Below, one piece after another: positions 40,119-51,329 of a DNA stretch of 64,000 bases (its first letter is position 1; each line of letters opens with the position of its first letter). Below the pieces are notes generated by a model. The model was not told the DNA's origin. It did not search any database and saw only the letters and a list, made by a program, of their open reading frames with translations. The stretch is from Synchiropus splendidus (lineage: Eukaryota; Chordata; Actinopteri; Syngnathiformes; Callionymidae): NCBI RefSeq assembly GCF_027744825.2, contig NC_071342.1, positions 25,369,501-25,433,500 on the forward strand. Reading direction: 5' to 3'. Made by a program: the position numbers and the translations under genes.

Positions 40119-42170
40119 GGTGAGAGGGAGAGAGAGAGAGAGAGAGGGAGAGAGAGAGAGAGAGGGACAGAGGGGGGGAGAGAGAGAGGTGAGGGGGAGA
40201 GGTGAGAGGGAGAGAGAGGGAGAGGTGAGGGGGAGAGAGAGAGAGAGAGGGAGAGAGAGAGAGGTGAGAGGGAGGGAGAGAGAGAGAGAGAGGGAGAGAG
40301 AGAGAGGTGAGGGGGAGAGGTGAGAGGGAGGGAGAGAGGGACAGAGGGGGAGAGAGACAGAGGGAGAGAGAGACAGAGGGAGAGATAGAGAGGGGGAGAG
40401 AGAGAGAGGGAAAGAGAGAGGGGGAGAGAGAGAGAGGGAGAGGGGGGAGAGAGAGACAGAGGGGGAGAGAGACAGAGGGAGAGGGGGGAGAGAGAGGGAA
40501 AGAGAGAGGGGGGAGAGAGAGAGAGGGAGAGAGAGAGAGAGAGGGGAGAGAGAGGGATGAGAGAGGGAGAGAGAGAGAGAGAGAGAGGGAAAGAGAGAGA
40601 GGGAGAGAGAGAGAGAGGGATGAGAGAGGGAAAGAGAGAGAGGGAGGGAGAGAGAGACGAGAGAGAGGGAAAGAGAGCAGGACAAGGAGCTTCTCTCTTC
40701 AGCCCCTCACTGCCTCCTTCCATCCTCCACCTGTTGCCATCATCCCTCCCTCCACTGTGCCTCTTCTGAACCACCTGTCTCTCATTTCCACACTCCCAAC
40801 TGAGTTGCTTCCTGCTTCTCAGGCCTGACAGGAAGTGAGGTCATGGTGAAAGCAGCCCAGAGGAAACAGCAGTGTGGGCTTGGAAAAGTGAGTGGAGGGA
40901 AGCAGAGCCAACAGTCAGACTGACGCTACACCAGACTCCTCCGTCCAGCCGTACTTCATCTGCAGCCTGAGTCAGAGGGTCCCGCCCGGCCGCGTCCCCG
41001 GGGAAGTGAGCTCACCTCAGCCACACAGCAACACACTGCACCCTCATCTACTCATGGTTGTGATGCCTCCAAGGTTTCAACTCCAGATCCTCGTTTGGGC
41101 CGCGGGTGAGCAGAATGATGTGGAAACACATCTGTGTCTCTGAATCAAAAGCTAAAACACATCAAACACGGAACCTAACAAAGGCTCGGCCCGGGACGTG
41201 ACGTGAACACTGACGTTCCCAGTATCGGGTTCAAACGTCGGACGTGTTGGTCGCGTCCTGTGAAGAGCAGAATTTCCCGGGAACGTCGCCAGATTCAGAA
41301 GCAGGAAGTGAAAGACACAGAAGGTCAATGCTGCCCCCTGATGGATCATCCAGGGAATGCTCAACCCCATGACGTCATGACAATCGCTTCACTCTTTCAG
41401 CTGGAAGACAGACACGTGCACATGACGTCACTCGCCCACACGAGGTAATGTTGGCGGCAACATGACGTCACCAGGTGAAAGTGAGGTGGGAGAAAAGCAG
41501 TCGGCTCTACCGCAGGGCACGTGCCGCGACCCGCAGTCTGTGTGGTCAGCGCCTGCTTCCCTTGTTTCTCGTCTCCGGCAGCCAGTGATTTGGGGAGGCG
41601 CCGTGTGACGGTTCGAACCTTGTAAGTAACGCGGGACGTCCCGAGAACGAGGCGCCAGTGTTTGAGGTGAAACGCGCTCACATCTCCTCCACCACGGCGC
41701 CGGGACCCTGGAGCTGACCGACCACGGTTCCAGCTGAGGTGTTCTTCACCCATCCCACCAGGCCGAGGCGCCGTCCCTCCTGCTCGGTGTACTGCGAGAC
41801 ACAACACACACACACACACACACGTCGGGCTTCAGGCGAGGAGCGCGGCGGCGACTGCGCAGGTGCAGAGGGAGGCACGCGCCTCCGCGCTGCAGGGAGA
41901 AAACCTTCCAAAGTCCGGAACTCACCATTCTGAAACACACTCCTGTGAAAAAGAGAGAAGCAGCCGATTAGTGGAGCGGTCGCCGCACGGCAGTCACGTG
42001 ACCGCCGCGGCCTGCCGCAGCAGAGCGGGTCTATAAAAAGCACCCGCTGCGGAACCCGATCACTGCGGACGGAGAACCGCAGCCAGGAAGACGGACGACG
42101 AAGAGGAACGCAGGCACCCACCCTGCACGTGACCGAAGACCTCGAAGTCCACCGACACCAGGCTGGACAT
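39799..42170 (-). CDS. acyp2: acylphosphatase 2 (muscle type), complete four-exon gene
   Basis: Small cytosolic enzyme that hydrolyses the carboxyl-phosphate bond of acylphosphates. Exons are 42122-42170, 41926-41942, 41682-41791 and 39799-39913. They total 291 nt, 96 residues plus stop, against about 98-99 for the family. The protein has the first beta strand [11 protein letters not shown], the phosphate-binding loop GVCFRM with catalytic Arg21, and [13 protein letters not shown] with catalytic Asn39. It also has GQLQGP, and ends with SPSSRI and a short C-terminal strand ending NTRF. All junction phases agree (G|GA, ATG|TAC, AT|G). ACYP2 is preferred over ACYP1 because sptbn1 is its neighbour, as in human. 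An AATAAA at 39346-39351 on the minus strand may be the poly(A) signal. Confidence 0.93.
40072..40680. repeat. 46-nt G run followed by GA-rich polypurine tract in acyp2 intron 3
   Basis: Positions 40072-40117 are 46 consecutive G. From 40118 to about 40680 the plus strand is nearly all purine (GA repeats, GGGGGAGAGG blocks, rare T in GGTGAG). In acyp2 sense this is a polypyrimidine tract ending in C46, about 160 bp before the exon 4 acceptor. Confidence 0.98.
41370..41470. promoter_or_regulatory. cluster of three perfect CRE palindromes in acyp2 intron 3
   Basis: TGACGTCA at 41370-41377, 41423-41430 and 41463-41470, three in 101 bp. A fourth is in the acyp2 promoter at 42323-42330. This is the binding palindrome of CREB/ATF factors. 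Function here is inferred only from the motif. Confidence 0.5.
41682..41791 (-). CDS. acyp2: acyp2 exon 3
   Basis: Encodes [20 protein letters not shown] followed by [16 protein letters not shown]. It contains the catalytic Asn in WVKNTS. Acceptor CTCGCAG|TA, donor GAT|GTGAGC with phase 2 (AT|G Met). 110 nt. Confidence 0.93.
41926..41942 (-). CDS. acyp2: acyp2 exon 2, 17-nt microexon
   Basis: Acceptor TTTTTCACAG, exon GAGTGTGTTTCAGAATG, donor GTGAGT. It encodes the end of Gly17 and VCFRM, which includes the catalytic arginine of the acylphosphatase signature. Both splice sites are strong, and the residues exactly fill the gap between exons 1 and 3. Confidence 0.9.
42122..42170 (-). CDS. acyp2: acyp2 exon 1
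   Basis: Encodes [16 protein letters not shown] plus one base of Gly17. Donor CAGG|GTGGGT, chosen to give GGA Gly with exon 2. The start is the only ATG in this short frame at the expected distance from the FGHVQG motif. Confidence 0.9.
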
Positions 42171-42480
42171 CCTGAGAGACGCGCGAGCCTCACGCGCCGC
42201 CGGCCGAGCTGCTGCAGTGGCGCTCTGCAGCGCCAGAGGGCGCCACTTGGCCACCGCAGGGCCCCTCGGTCCTTGTAGTCACCACTCAACGCTAGTGGAG
42301 GACCTGGCGTCGCTCCAAGTCATGACGTCACACACTCGTCAGTAGCGCGCGTCCCAGCTGTCGCGGGATGATATTTGTCGTCTCTTCCGCTTCCGGGTCT
42401 GAGGAAGAGCGCGTCGTGATTGGCTCAGCACGGAGCGCCCGCCTCCAACTCAGTTCCATGCACCAGCGAGTGTTTTGATC
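42171..42480 (-). promoter_or_regulatory. acyp2: acyp2 promoter region: CRE, ETS-like sites, CCAAT box
   Basis: CpG-rich sequence just upstream of the acyp2 ATG. It has a perfect cAMP-response palindrome TGACGTCA at 42323-42330, two adjacent TTCCG ETS-like cores near 42,385-42,395, and ATTGG near 42,418, which is an inverted CCAAT box in gene orientation. There is no TATA box in the right place. This composition is typical of a TATA-less housekeeping promoter. The start site is not known. Confidence 0.55.
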
Positions 42481-43001
42481 ATGAGTGACCTTGAGCACTG
42501 AGTGATTTATTGAAGGCTACTTTTCTCCCATACACGGCTATTGGCTCCCGCTTTAGTTCCGTGTGTGTGTGTCATTGAAGAGCGCGAACAGAGTGTGTTT
42601 TTAACAGAGTCCACGAGATGGCAGCGCAGTCCCGTGACCGCTGCCGCGCCACACGCGCAGGCGATGGAGGCCGCGACCCTGACGAGCACCAGGGACCAAG
42701 CGCCGAGCACCGCAGTCCAGTCGTGGCGATGACCACAGCTCATTCATGGACTCATCAGCTGGGACCAGTCCGGCCTCCCACGTGACTGAGGGGGTACGGT
42801 CTGAGCCGCTGGGTGCAGTGATGTGTCTGGAAGTCCAGGCCTGCTGACACCAGACATCAAGGCTCTCGGTGCAGAGCTCCACTCCGAGTCTCAGAGCTTT
42901 TCACCTGGCTCCCAGGGAACCATAAGTGCCACATGATGCATGGCATCACCAGGGAGACCCGCCATTGGCTCACAGCTGCGCTGCATCAGACTGACGTGTT
43001 G

Positions 43002-44676
43002 ACTCACTCACTCACTCACTCACTCACTCACTCACTCACTCACTCACTCACCACACTCACTCACTCACTCACCTCCTTCACTCACTCTCTCACTCACTCA
43101 TTCTCTCACTCACTCATTCTCTCACTCACTCACTCACTCATTCTCTCACTCACTCACTCACTCATTCTCTCACTCACCCACTCTCTCACTCACTCACTCA
43201 CTCACTCACTCACTCATTCTCTCACTCACTCTCTCACTCACTCACTCTCTCACTCACTCACTCTCTCACTCACTCATTCTCTCACTCACTCATTCTCTCA
43301 CTCACTCACTCACTCACTCACTCATTCTCTCACTCACTCACTCACTCATTCTCTCACTCACCCACTCTCTCACTCACTCACTCACTCACTCACTCATTCT
43401 CTCACTCATTCTCTCACTCACCCACTCTCTCACTCACTCACTCACTCACTCACTCATTCTCTCACTCACTCACTCACTCACTCATTCTCTCACTCATTCT
43501 CTCGCTCACTCACTCACTCACTCACTCACTCACTCATTCTCTCACTCACTCACTCACTCACTCACTCACTCACTCATTCTCTCGCTCACTCACTCACTCA
43601 CTCACTCACTCACTCTGTCACTCACTCACTCACTCACTCATTCTGTCACTCACTCACTCACTCGTTCTGTCACTCACTCACTGTCTCACAACACTCACTC
43701 ACTCACTCATTCTGTCACCCACTCACTCACTCACTCATTCTGTCACTCACTCACTCATTCTGTCACTCACTCACTCACTCATTCATTCTGTCACTCACTC
43801 ACTCACTCACTCATTCATTCTCTCACTCACTCACTCTCTCACTCACTCACTCACCCACTCACTCACTCACTCACTCATTCATTCTCTCACTCACTCACTC
43901 TCTCACTCTCTCACTCACTCACTCACCCACTCACTCACTCACTCACTCACTCACTCACTCACTCACTCACTCACTCACTCTCTCACTCACTCACTCACTC
44001 ATTCTCTCACTCACTCATTCACTCACTCTCTCACTCACTCATTCTGTCACTCACTCACTCACTCACTCATTCTCTCACTCACTCACTCTCTCACTCACTC
44101 ATTCTCTCACTCACTCACTCTCTCACTCACTCATTCTCTCACTCACTCACTCACTCACTCATTCTCTCACTCACTCACTCACTCACTCATTCTCTCGCTC
44201 ACTCACTCACTCACTCACTCACTCTGTCACTCACTCACTCACTCACTCGTTCTGTCACTCACTCACTGTCTCACAACACTCACTCACTCATTCTGTCACT
44301 CACTCACTCACTCACTCACTCATTCTGTCACTCACTCACTCACTCATTCATTCTGTCACTCACTCACTCACTCACTCATTCTGTCACTCACTCACTCACT
44401 CACTCATTCATTCTGTCACTCACTCACTCACTCATTCTGTCACTCACTCACTCACTCACTCACTCTGTCACTCACTCATTCTGTCACTCACTCACTCACT
44501 CACTCACTCATTCTCTCACTCACTCACTCACTCACTCACTCACTCATTCATTCTGTCACTCACTCACTCACTCACTCACTCATTCTGTCACTCACTCACT
44601 CACTCACTCATTCATTCTGTCTCTCACTCACTCACTCACTCACTCACTCACTCACCTCCTTCACTCACCCTCTCAC
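43002..44676. repeat. CACTC minisatellite upstream of acyp2
   Basis: About 1.67 kb of CACT tetranucleotides with CATTCTCT, CATTCTGT and CTCTCT variants. The edges carry CACTCACCTCCTTCACTCAC, the same unit as the array at 3.1-4.2 kb. A marked block (CGTTCTGT ... CTCACAACAC) at 43663 recurs at 44248, giving a 585-bp higher-order period. The open reading frame through it is repeat-encoded and not a gene. Confidence 0.98.
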
Positions 44677-45029
44677 ATGCCACTTGTGTTCCTCAGTGCA
44701 GAACCTTGTTTGCACACATGTAAACACTGTGTCTGCTCTGCTGTGTTGCTGTGAGGCTTGAAGGCTGCAGCAGCTCTGTGTGTTCAGCAGTCCACGTGCC
44801 CCCTGCGCGCACACGCACGTGTGTGTGTGTGTGTGTGTGTGCGTTTACACTTGGATGAGCCTTCTGTTCAGCGTGCAGTCGCTCTGTGAGCTGAGTTTTT
44901 AGGTCGCAGTGTTCTTTCTGCCACAGACACACAACATTACACAGGCACACAGAAAAGACACAGAGGGCGCGCGCACACACACACACACACACACACCAGG
45001 GGAAAGGTTGGGCAGCTGAGTTTGGGGCT

Positions 45030-45033
<4 letters not shown>

Positions 45034-45106
<73 letters not shown>
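45034..45106. repeat. TG microsatellite
   Basis: About 36 TG units. Shorter TG/CA runs lie at about 44,818-44,841, 44,975-44,995 and 45,174-45,190, so this 400-bp stretch is a microsatellite cluster with runs on both strands. Confidence 0.97.
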
Positions 45107-45108
<2 letters not shown>

Positions 45109-45621
45109 GTGCTGGAGGGTTCAGAGCCTCCACTGCTGTGTAACATGTCCACTCTTTTTAGTAATGTCAACCAACACACACACACACACACCCTGTTTAA
45201 TTTCTCTCCTTTTGGGGACGCTGCATTAAAAATACATCCCAAACTGGATCCAAATGACTCACCAGCCACTGAACACAACCTTCAACCCTGAATCTTTTAC
45301 TCCGACAAGAAAGTTGCAAAACCAAAGTCGATCCGAAGAAGGCGCCGGCTTGTTAGCTTGCTAGCTTGCTGCTCTGTGTGGCGCCATCTTGAGGGACCGA
45401 CTGGGCCAAATGTTCCTGTGGCTCCTCACCTACTCCTTCCAGCCCTGCCATGGACCACACTGGACCACCATGGACATCAGTGTGTGTGGAGGGAAACCTT
45501 CCCAAGTGGATCCACAGTGAGTCATGAGCGAGCAGAGGCAGAGGCTCAGAGCTGGGCCCCGTCCTCACACGTCCTCCCTCCACTGAAGGTCACTTTACGC
45601 ACACTCACTGGCCTGCCTCCT

Positions 45622-47100
45622 TGTGGGGACCTCCCTTCCCCCAGCCTCTAAAGACATGGCTCACCTGAGCCAGGACTCTGGACCAGACCGGCCCACATCA
45701 GGCCTCTCCAGCTACCAGCTTGGTTTCCTCTCCGTCGTGGTTTGGCGTTCATGCTACTGAGACGACGGCTCATGAGGTGTTGGACTCACCACCCAACTCA
45801 ACTCAAAGCCTGTTCCTCAGTTTCCAGCCTCTGTTCCACATGAAGATGGACATATCAGCACTGCTCAGAGGTCACATGGAAGAGCTGGAGAACCTGCGGG
45901 AAACCTCTTGCTCAGCCGCTCACATGATCACCATCATCACCATCGGCACGTCAGCAGAGCGGAGCTGCTGCTCTCCCTCCAGACCCACTCACTCACTCAC
46001 CTCAGCTTCTCCCGTCCAGTGAGTGACTGAGGTGAGGGGCAAAGGTTGGCAGCAGGAGAACGGAGATGTGGGAGAGGAGAGAAGTGAGATCTCCACTCAC
46101 ACCTGTTTGTCTCCCGTCCCTCCTCCACAGCTGGCTCTCCCTCTGCTTCCTGTCTGTGGAGCAAACGTCATGGCGGCGCTCCTCCTTCACTCCCTGACAG
46201 ACGCCCTGCCTGCACTCTCCTCCTCTCCTCCACATCTCTCTCTTCCTTCTCCTCCCTCATCTTCAGTGACCCTCCTGCCTCGCTCACACTGCCTCCAGAG
46301 CTTCGTTCCTCTCCAACTCATCTTCATCCCACTACAGATCACTATGTCATCAGCAACATCATGGTCCACGGAGGCCTGCTCCCTGCTGAGACAGAGGCAC
46401 CAGCAGGAGCGAGGTCTACACATTCAGCCTGTAGGTGTCGCTCTCTGCCGCGCTCACCTCCACCCCCACCGTCCCAGCGCGCTCCTGGCTCAGCTCACTT
46501 TTCCAGCAGGGACTTCTTCTGTCTCCAAAACAGGGAGCAGAAGCTGGGGTCATGGGAGGAAGGAAGTTGCCTCCCCCAGTCAGCATCACTCCATGAGGTC
46601 CACTGGAAGCAGGTTGAGATTTGGGTCCATGCTGGATCAGGTATCTGGGAGCCGTCCCGTGAGCGCCACACCTCCACAGCACCAAGGTCTTCAGGACTGC
46701 CTCAGGTTCCTGTCAGGCGCTGGACCTGGAGCAGGAGGACCGCCGGCCGGACCACGGTCCGTCGGGCAGCCAAGCCGACAGTCTCTTCCCTGCTGGGCGA
46801 GTCCACACGCCGCCATGAATCTTTCACGTCCCTATGAAATAATCATGTGGTGCTCGTGGGAGGAGGGAGAAGCTGCGACTGCAGAGGCGCTGTGTTGTGA
46901 CACGCTGTAAATGACACTTAATACACACACGCGCGTCTGTCTCTCGCTCCTCCTGAGGACCCCCCTGGCCATCACCCTTTCCCCAGCCTCTGCCCCTGAA
47001 CACATCGCTCACCTGAAGCAGGACTCTGGAGCCAGCTAGTTTGGCATCTTCACACTCAGATTCAGGCTGAACCTTGTGGGGACGTTGCACAAGGTGCCCA
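45622..47100 (-). mobile_element. two GTCCCCAC-family copies (about 45,622-45,715 and 46,940-47,100)
   Basis: The first has TTGTGGGGACC, CTTCCCCCAGCC, ACATGGCTCACCTGAGCC and CCAGGACTCTGGACCAGACC. The second has GGCCATCACCCTTTCCCCAG, CTCACCTGAAGCAGGACTC and, at its far end, CCTTGTGGGGACG. Sequence between the two copies is unrelated. Confidence 0.65.
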
Positions 47101-49799
47101 CGAGTGCAGCTTCACGTGGGACAAGCTGTGTGTGTGACCCCAGCGTGACCTTGGTCAGGGCCTGCTGCAGCAGCATCAGTCGCTGAGTTGAGACGACCCC
47201 CCCGCTGGAGGGGCCCCGCCGTGGCGGAGCAGCCCTTCGTCACGCGGTGAATAATTCAAGGGCCTCATGATCTATATTTCAGTCGGCGTTTATCACAGCC
47301 AGCACCGTCCGTTTCACCGAGGGGCCCATCCTGAGCTGAGCAGGACCAAGCTGCGTTCAGGTGATGGAGGTGGGGGGCGTAAGGTGAGGCGTGTCCGGCG
47401 CAGGACGACCCGCCGACGGTCGCCTCTCACGTCGCAGAGAGCAGCTCTCCACTGGTGCTGGTGTCAGGTCCTGCTGCCCCTGGAGCGACACCAGCTCAGG
47501 ACGAGTGGAAGTGGAGGCAGAGTTCACCCAGGCCAGAGCCAAGGGGGCATCACAGCGGGCGGTGGCTGCAGGGGCGCCGTGGGTTCCCAGCCTGACGTGG
47601 CTCCCAGAGCTGGAGCAGAGACGGGTGGTGAGGGCGCTTGAGAGAGGAGATGACAGCAACCTCAGTGGAGGCTTCCATCTCCAAACCATCATCTCATGCT
47701 GCAGCAAAGCTCCTGTAAGAGCATTATCTGCTCTAATCTCCAGCACAATAAGACGACTTTGCTCCAGAGAGAAAATGTATCGGTGACCGAGCGTTGACTT
47801 CTCCACTTTGGCTCGGGGAACCTTCACCTGAGCGTCTCAGCAGCGTCAGGGCAGGAGGGTGAAGAGACCCGGGCAAGTCCAGCTTAACCCCCTGCAACCA
47901 CGAGGTGTCTGAGCTGATGAGTCCTGGCTGCTGACGTCAGAGACCCCCCGCCCCCGACACCCTCCGTCCGCCCGCTCACCTGCTCTGCTTCTGGACAATG
48001 CTGTGAAGGTGCCTTCCATCGACTGTGGGCCGAGGTTGCTGACAGAGGATCACTTGGTTCCACATGACGGTGACGCACGCCTGAACGCTTCATCGCCGTC
48101 AGGGGCTCTGTGGGTGATGTGTCTCTGACTGTCCTCACAAGTCCCTGGTCCCGTGGCTGGAGCTCAGTGAGCTGTGAGGACCTCAGGTCCATGCCACAGT
48201 GAGGACCCAATGTACGCGTGAAAAATCCATGAAGACACAAACACGCTGTGGTTCCATGGCAATGTAGGTCAGTGTGTGAGCTGAGGGGGGAGGGGCAGGG
48301 GAGGGAGACCTCCAGGAATCCAACCAGGAAGTGCACCTTGCAGATGCTCCACCACAGCGATGGGGAGCCCACCTTCCTCCTCCTCCTCCTCCTCCTGCCC
48401 CGACACGTGTTGCCGTGAGTGGGCGGGGCCTGTGGGGCGCAGAGTGCAAGTGTACAGCTGCACGGTGAAGACGCCGCTATATGTGGGGGGTGTGCATTGA
48501 TGGGGTGGAGGGGGTCAACTGTACTGTGCTATAAATAGCGCTGAACTCTGGACGACCCCGCTGGCTGTGGACGCGTCGGCCTGGTTTCGTTTGCCGTGAA
48601 GGTGCTGATACGATTGCTGGCGTGGCGAGGAGCGTCTCCTCTGAGGGAGTCACCGTGGTTACGGCGCCGCCGCTTCGCTGCTAACACGCTGTGACAGGGA
48701 GCAACTTCCCGTCCAATGGCCTCATTTCTCCACCTCCACTCCTGCACGCTGGGCTTGGACCCGCGTTTGTTCTGGACCATGTCAGGCCCGATAAACACCA
48801 GGGACTCGATACGTCGATGATGCTGTCATATCTGTCAGAGAGCATCCACTCAGAAATCAGGTGCAGACGTGCTGCCATCCTGCCGTGATCCTGCAGGACG
48901 CGGTGGCGGCGGCGGCCAGGCAGGAGGTCAGCAGGACGGGCGGCGCCGCAGCGAGCACAGATGCGCTGCCTCCTCACGCTGTCGCCTCTCATCAGCCCAA
49001 CTTTCCATGGATTCCTGGACAGAGTTTCCAGCCAGTCTTTGGCAGCTCCACCTTTGCCGGGTCAGCGGTGCTCCGGCCTCCTGACCTCCTTCAGAGTAAG
49101 ACCTCCGCTCACAGCTTCTCAAAGTTGGAAGCCAACTTGCAGTGAAAGCACGGTGTTTGCTGTTGGGACTGAAGACGGGGCAGATGAGCTCACCAGCGCC
49201 GCCCTGCTGGGAGACCCCTTCACTGCTGCTCCCTGACCCCCCGCTGAGTGGCCAGCACCGTCGCTGTGTCGGCATCATGACTGTGAGCTGGTGCGAGGCC
49301 TGGGAGTCTGCAGCCCGAGTGTTGGACGTGCCTGAGGAACCAGCCTCCGGGCCTGGACACCCGCTGCTCCCTGACACGTGGAAACGGGACTCCTGAGCCT
49401 GTGTGTGTGTGTACTGACCATTAGGCCGGTCCCCACAAGGTTAAGACTTCACAACAACTGGGTTGTTGGCAGGCGTGTGTGTCCTGTTCTCATTAAACAG
49501 AAACACCATCTGGCACTGAAACGCTGGAGATTTCATTGGGCTGATTGGCGGATGGAGACCTGTCGCGCCGACCGTGTGTAAGTAGATGTGTGTGTGTGTG
49601 TGTGTGTGAGAGTGTGAGTGTAAGCTATTGTTGTGACATGAAAGTGCAGCGTGTAAACAAACACAATCGGCATCAGTTCAATGGCCTTGATCACCGGGAG
49701 AGATCAGAGCGAGCACAGTGGGGTTTCACGCTCGGAGCAGGTCTCAAACCTCAGCAAAAAGAAATGTGGACTGCGAGTAAACGTCCACCCAGTAAACGT

Positions 49800-49985
49800 C
49801 CCGCTCGGGCTGGAGCCTGTCCCAGCCTCACAGGGCGAGAGGCAGGAAGACACCCTGGACAGCTTCGTTGCAGGGCACACCTAGCGTGTCCACTTAAGCC
49901 AGCCAGCATGTCTCTAGGCTGTGGGAGGAAACCGGAGAGAAGCCACACTGGCACGTGGAGAAGATGCAAACTCCACCCAGGACGG
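49800..49985 (+). mobile_element. degraded L2/SINE-tail-type interspersed repeat
   Basis: Contains GAGCCTGTCCCAGC, GGGCGAGAGGCAGG, ACACCCTGGACAG, GGCTGTGGGAGGAAACCGGA, GAGAAGCCAC and GATGCAAACTCCACCCAG in the order seen in a very common teleost repeat tail usually filed under L2-related elements. Identification is from memory. Confidence 0.65.
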
Positions 49986-50689
49986 TCCAGAGCAGCTGTG
50001 CGCTTCGTCACATTCACTTCAGGGATCTAAAGCATATTGTTGAGGCCACCCAGAAGCAAACTGTGCAGAGGATCGTGGGAGTGGGAGAAAGACTGTTGGA
50101 TGCTTTGGCCCTGACATGGCTTGGCTGTGGTTGACCTGAAGTGCTGCCTGTCACGCGCGAGCGGGGCCCCTACCTTTATGGGGCCGCGACGGTTTACCTC
50201 GGACAGGTGAGCGGACACTCCTCTGGCTGGGCACCTGCTTAGCCACTTTACAGAGTCGACGCCCATCAATCATGTGGTCGTGAGATGAGGGTGGAATAAC
50301 TGACACGTGTGTGTGTGTGTGTGATGAAACAGTCGCGACCTTCTTTCCTCTTTTCCAGTGCCGCGAGACTTGCACACGGCGCAGTCGATACACTGAGGTC
50401 CAGGGCGGTCCAGCATGGTCCTTCAGCTGTGGCCCCTGAATACAGCCGAGGAAAGATGGCGCGCACCATGACTGCACTCTCTGGTACACTGCCACATCAC
50501 CGCCTGGACCCGTTACACTTTCAGTGATGCAGCTTCTCAGTGGACTATTGTCAACGGCTTGATGGCGTCAACAGTTACACGGCGTTATCATCATAAAGAG
50601 CAGCACATGGGCTCGCGCAAGCTCCACTTATTCCTTCATAATGTCGAGTTGAAGTTCACCACGACGCCGACAGGGGGCGGTCTGGTCAC

Positions 50690-51329
50690 AGCAACGCCGT
50701 CTTCAGGCGGTGAGGGTGTGCGCATGCGCCGCTGTGTCCTCCCGGCATGTTCACGAGACAAAAGCGCCCCGCCGCCCCGCACACGTGAACGCACGGCCAC
50801 ACGCACGCGCAGTGTTTGCCCACATGCGTTCAGACGATTATAGTCGCGGAGAAAACAAAAGCCTCGCAGGAAGTAAGAGGCCGCGCCTGCGCACTGGCGC
50901 TCGGACGCGCCGGGCACGCGGCAGCCGGGCGACGCGAGCGCGCAGCCGCGGAGTGGAGCGAGATTAGAGCGCAGCAGCGTCGCCAAGTAGTTGGAGCCCG
51001 TTTGGAGACAGAAGCGCGCGGAAACCCTAAAGAGGATTTGTTGGCAAAATCACTGAGTTGGAGCGGCTCCTCCCCCGCGCTGGGCCGGAACCGCCTTAAT
51101 TACTAATTTCTCGCTCTCTCTCTCTGTCTCTGTCTCTGTCTCTGTGTCTCTCCATCTCCCGTCCTCACCCTCCTCTCTCTCTCGCTCTCTCGCTCTCTCT
51201 GTGCGTGTGTGCGTCTTGCGTCCAGCCCGGATCACGGAGGTGGACCGAACCGGACTTGTTTGTTGTTGTTGCTGATTTTTCATCGCCATTATTTATTCCC
51301 CAACTTTCGGCAGCGAGGCGCCACCGGGC
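50690..51329 (+). promoter_or_regulatory. foxg1-paralogue CpG-rich 5' flank
   Basis: From about 50,690 to 51,090 the sequence is strongly GC- and CpG-rich. A TTAATTACTAATT element near 51,096 offers homeodomain-type TAATTA sites. A CT-rich tract (about 51,110-51,205) lies just before the coding region, where the 5' UTR is expected. I see no clear TATA box. The layout fits a CpG-island promoter of a developmental regulator. Confidence 0.5.

Larger units (their letters stand above)
44700..50680. other. intergenic DNA between acyp2 and the foxg1 paralogue, no gene recognised
   Basis: Contains a TG/CA cluster, two dispersed repeat copies, the L2-type tail at 49.8 kb and a perfect MEF2-type CTATAAATAG at about 48,531-48,540. 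No coding sequence was recognised on either strand. Confidence 0.55.

Noticed and set aside
40016..40774. Ser/Leu/Pro-rich 252-codon minus-strand frame
   Set aside because: Product of the CT-rich tract in acyp2 intron 3.
42933..44723. 596-codon plus-strand open frame
   Set aside because: Entirely encoded by the CACTC minisatellite, with no non-repeat domain.
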